64,000 nt of DNA from Larkinella knui (GTDB taxonomy: Bacteria > Bacteroidota > Bacteroidia > Cytophagales > Spirosomataceae), in assembly GCF_003858645.1 (NCBI RefSeq), contig NZ_RQJP01000001.1, positions 496,001-560,000 of the forward strand. The letters are read 5' to 3'. Below, piece after piece: positions 62,820 to 64,000 of the stretch (the first letter of the stretch is position 1; the number at the start of each line of letters is the position of its first letter). The translations under genes and the position numbers were made by a program. The notes below the pieces were generated by a model. It was not told where the DNA came from and ran no database searches. It saw nothing but the letters and a program-made list of their open reading frames with translations.

Positions 62820-64000
62820 CTATTTCTTGAATACCAACGCTTTGATCGGCTGGATCTTCGTGGCAACCAGCGTAGGAAGCCACATCACCAGGGCAATGAG
62901 GGTGACGATGGCGAGGTTCACCAGGATGATACTTGGAAAATCCCAGGCAATCGGAACCGTATCCATGTAGTAGTTTTTAGGATCGAGCGGAATCAGTTTA
63001 AAATAATACTGAATGGCACACAAGCCGATGCCAATCAGATTTCCAATCAGCAACCCTTTCAGCACCATATTCAGTCCGACGTAAAAAAACACCCGCCGAA
63101 TCAGCGAATTCTGACTGCCAAACGCTTTAAAAAGGCCGATCATGGGCGTGCGTTCCATCATGAGCACGAGCAGAATGGCCACCATGTTGAAACCGGCAAC
63201 GAAGAGAATCAGGACTAGAAAAATACCGGTGTTCTGATCAAGCAGCGTCATCCAGTCGAACAGCGGTTTATAGGTATCCGTTACGCGCACGGGCCTCATG
63301 TCGGGCGCAGCCGCTTCCCGAACGTCCCGGTAGGCATCGTTCAACTGACTGAAATCGTTGACAAAAATTTCATACCCGCCCACCGAATCCGGACCCCAGT
63401 TGTTGAGTTGCTGAATCAGGCGTAAGTCGCCGATAATCATTACGTTGTCTCCTTCTTCGAGTCCTGTATCATAGATCCCCGTGACCTGTAGTTTTCGGGG
63501 GCGCAGCGTGTTTCCAATGAAGTACATGATGACGTCTTTGCCAACACCGAGTTGAAGCCGGTCGGAAATCCGCTTGCTAATTAAAATCTGGCAGGAATAA
63601 TTGGGGTTGCACTGCGCACTGTCTTTAAAAAACCGCGGCAGGCGACCGGCCACCAGCGAACTTTGAAACAGACTCCAGTCGTATTCCGGTCCAACACCCT
63701 TTAAAACCGCTCCCGACAATTCATCGGCGGTTTTGAGCATCCCGGCTTTTGTGGCAACGGCCTGAATGTGCCGGATGCCCGCGATTGATTTGGCCTGCTT
63801 ATAGAGCGGTGTCCGGAGTGGGAGCGGGCTTTCTTCGTACGAATTATTGAGTGAAAACTTCGATACCGTTATGTGTGAACCAAAAACAAAGATTTTCTGC
63901 TGAATACCCCGTTTATAGCCAAACAAAACCGCAAAGGCGATAATGATGCTGGCCAGGCCAATAGCAATACTGGCAATACCGACCTTGGTAACGGTGGCCG
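62820..64000 (-). CDS. FtsX-family permease, LolC/E or MacB-like (partial)
   Basis: The frame is open from the stop at 62820 to the window end at 64000 (over 390 residues). The truncated N-terminus has a hydrophobic helix (VGIASIAIGLASIIIAFAVLFGY) that continues beyond the window. The large periplasmic domain and three C-terminal TMs (GIFLVLILFVAGFNMVAILLVLMME, ..., IALVMWLPTLVATKIQPIKALVFKK; in part) fit LolC/LolE. I cannot tell which lipoprotein or substrate it moves. It is not linked to the efflux genes at the left end. Confidence 0.9.
   Translation of the reverse strand, partial: ATVTKVGIASIAIGLASIIIAFAVLFGYKRGIQQKIFVFGSHITVSKFSLNNSYEESPLPLRTPLYKQAKSIAGIRHIQAVATKAGMLKTADELSGAVLKGVGPEYDWSLFQSSLVAGRLPRFFKDSAQCNPNYSCQILISKRISDRLQLGVGKDVIMYFIGNTLRPRKLQVTGIYDTGLEEGDNVMIIGDLRLIQQLNNWGPDSVGGYEIFVNDFSQLNDAYRDVREAAAPDMRPVRVTDTYKPLFDWMTLLDQNTGIFLVLILFVAGFNMVAILLVLMMERTPMIGLFKAFGSQNSLIRRVFFYVGLNMVLKGLLIGNLIGIGLCAIQYYFKLIPLDPKNYYMDTVPIAWDFPSIILVNLAIVTLIALVMWLPTLVATKIQPIKALVFKK

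Noticed and set aside
1-64000. tRNA, rRNA, CRISPR array, insertion sequence or prophage
   Set aside because: I looked in the gaps by eye for cloverleaf, direct-repeat and transposase patterns and saw none. A tool such as tRNAscan-SE would be needed to exclude a tRNA formally.

Overview
The window is about half G+C and reads as a chromosomal segment of a Bacteroidota bacterium of the order Cytophagales, most like the Spirosoma/Larkinella group. The reasons are type IX secretion (T9SS) components and cargo (PorD, PorE, two proteins with C-terminal sorting domains), a bamD-rpoZ-coaBC-porD-recN block, LytS/LytTR-type signalling, a Rho factor with a long disordered insert, almost no Shine-Dalgarno sequences, and promoter-like boxes of the Bacteroidota form TAnnTTTG. 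I saw no tRNA, rRNA, CRISPR array, transposase, phage or integrase gene, and no compositional break. It looks like ordinary core chromosome with some unfamiliar genes.

Layout. 1-4.4 kb: a tripartite efflux system (TolC-like end, lipoprotein adaptor, MacB-like permease, separate ATPase) followed by an overlapping LytS-type histidine kinase. 4.4-6.7 kb: an unknown small protein, two tandem DUF2383 four-helix proteins on the minus strand, and a divergent LytTR response regulator. 6.7-13.2 kb (minus): a CorC/GldE-like CBS protein and a cytochrome c maturation operon ccmB-C-D-E-F, whose CcmE carries CxxxY instead of the heme-binding histidine. 13.5-16.2 kb: feoA-feoB and a 54-residue membrane protein. 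16.7-21.5 kb: nnr, rplS, dapF, a rhodanese and a sulfatase. 21.9-29.7 kb: htpG; an operon of an OmpA-type protein with two membrane-anchored helix-hairpin-helix proteins; rho; an MscS-type channel. 29.8-34.0 kb: coaX, an outer-membrane protein, lptC, then a cytochrome c/SCO pair and a small lipoprotein. 34.0-39.5 kb (minus): bamD, rpoZ, coaBC, porD, a Hfq/LSm-like small gene and recN. 39.6-46.5 kb: a T9SS cargo-like protein, an OstA-like protein, tilS and porE. 46.6-54.2 kb: an SDR, a solute:sodium symporter with a 41-residue overlapping partner, DUF2911, NUDIX, macro-domain and subtilase genes. 54.5-64 kb: an unknown exported protein, mnmA, a two-gene molybdenum hydroxylase, a TrpF-like protein lacking the catalytic residues, a PspC/LiaF-like pair, and an FtsX/LolC-type permease running off the end.

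Many of these genes serve the envelope: lipoprotein and LPS transport (LolC-like, LptC, OstA-like, BamD), T9SS (PorD, PorE and their cargo), efflux with its own regulators, and heme/copper/iron handling (Ccm, SCO, Feo). Convergent gene pairs are often separated by long perfect palindromes with stems of 13 to 30 bp. The most unusual observations are the CxxxY CcmE system, the Hfq/LSm-like gene between porD and recN, the degenerate TrpF homologue, the membrane-anchored HhH pair beside a tandem-OmpA protein, and the palindromic intergenic elements.
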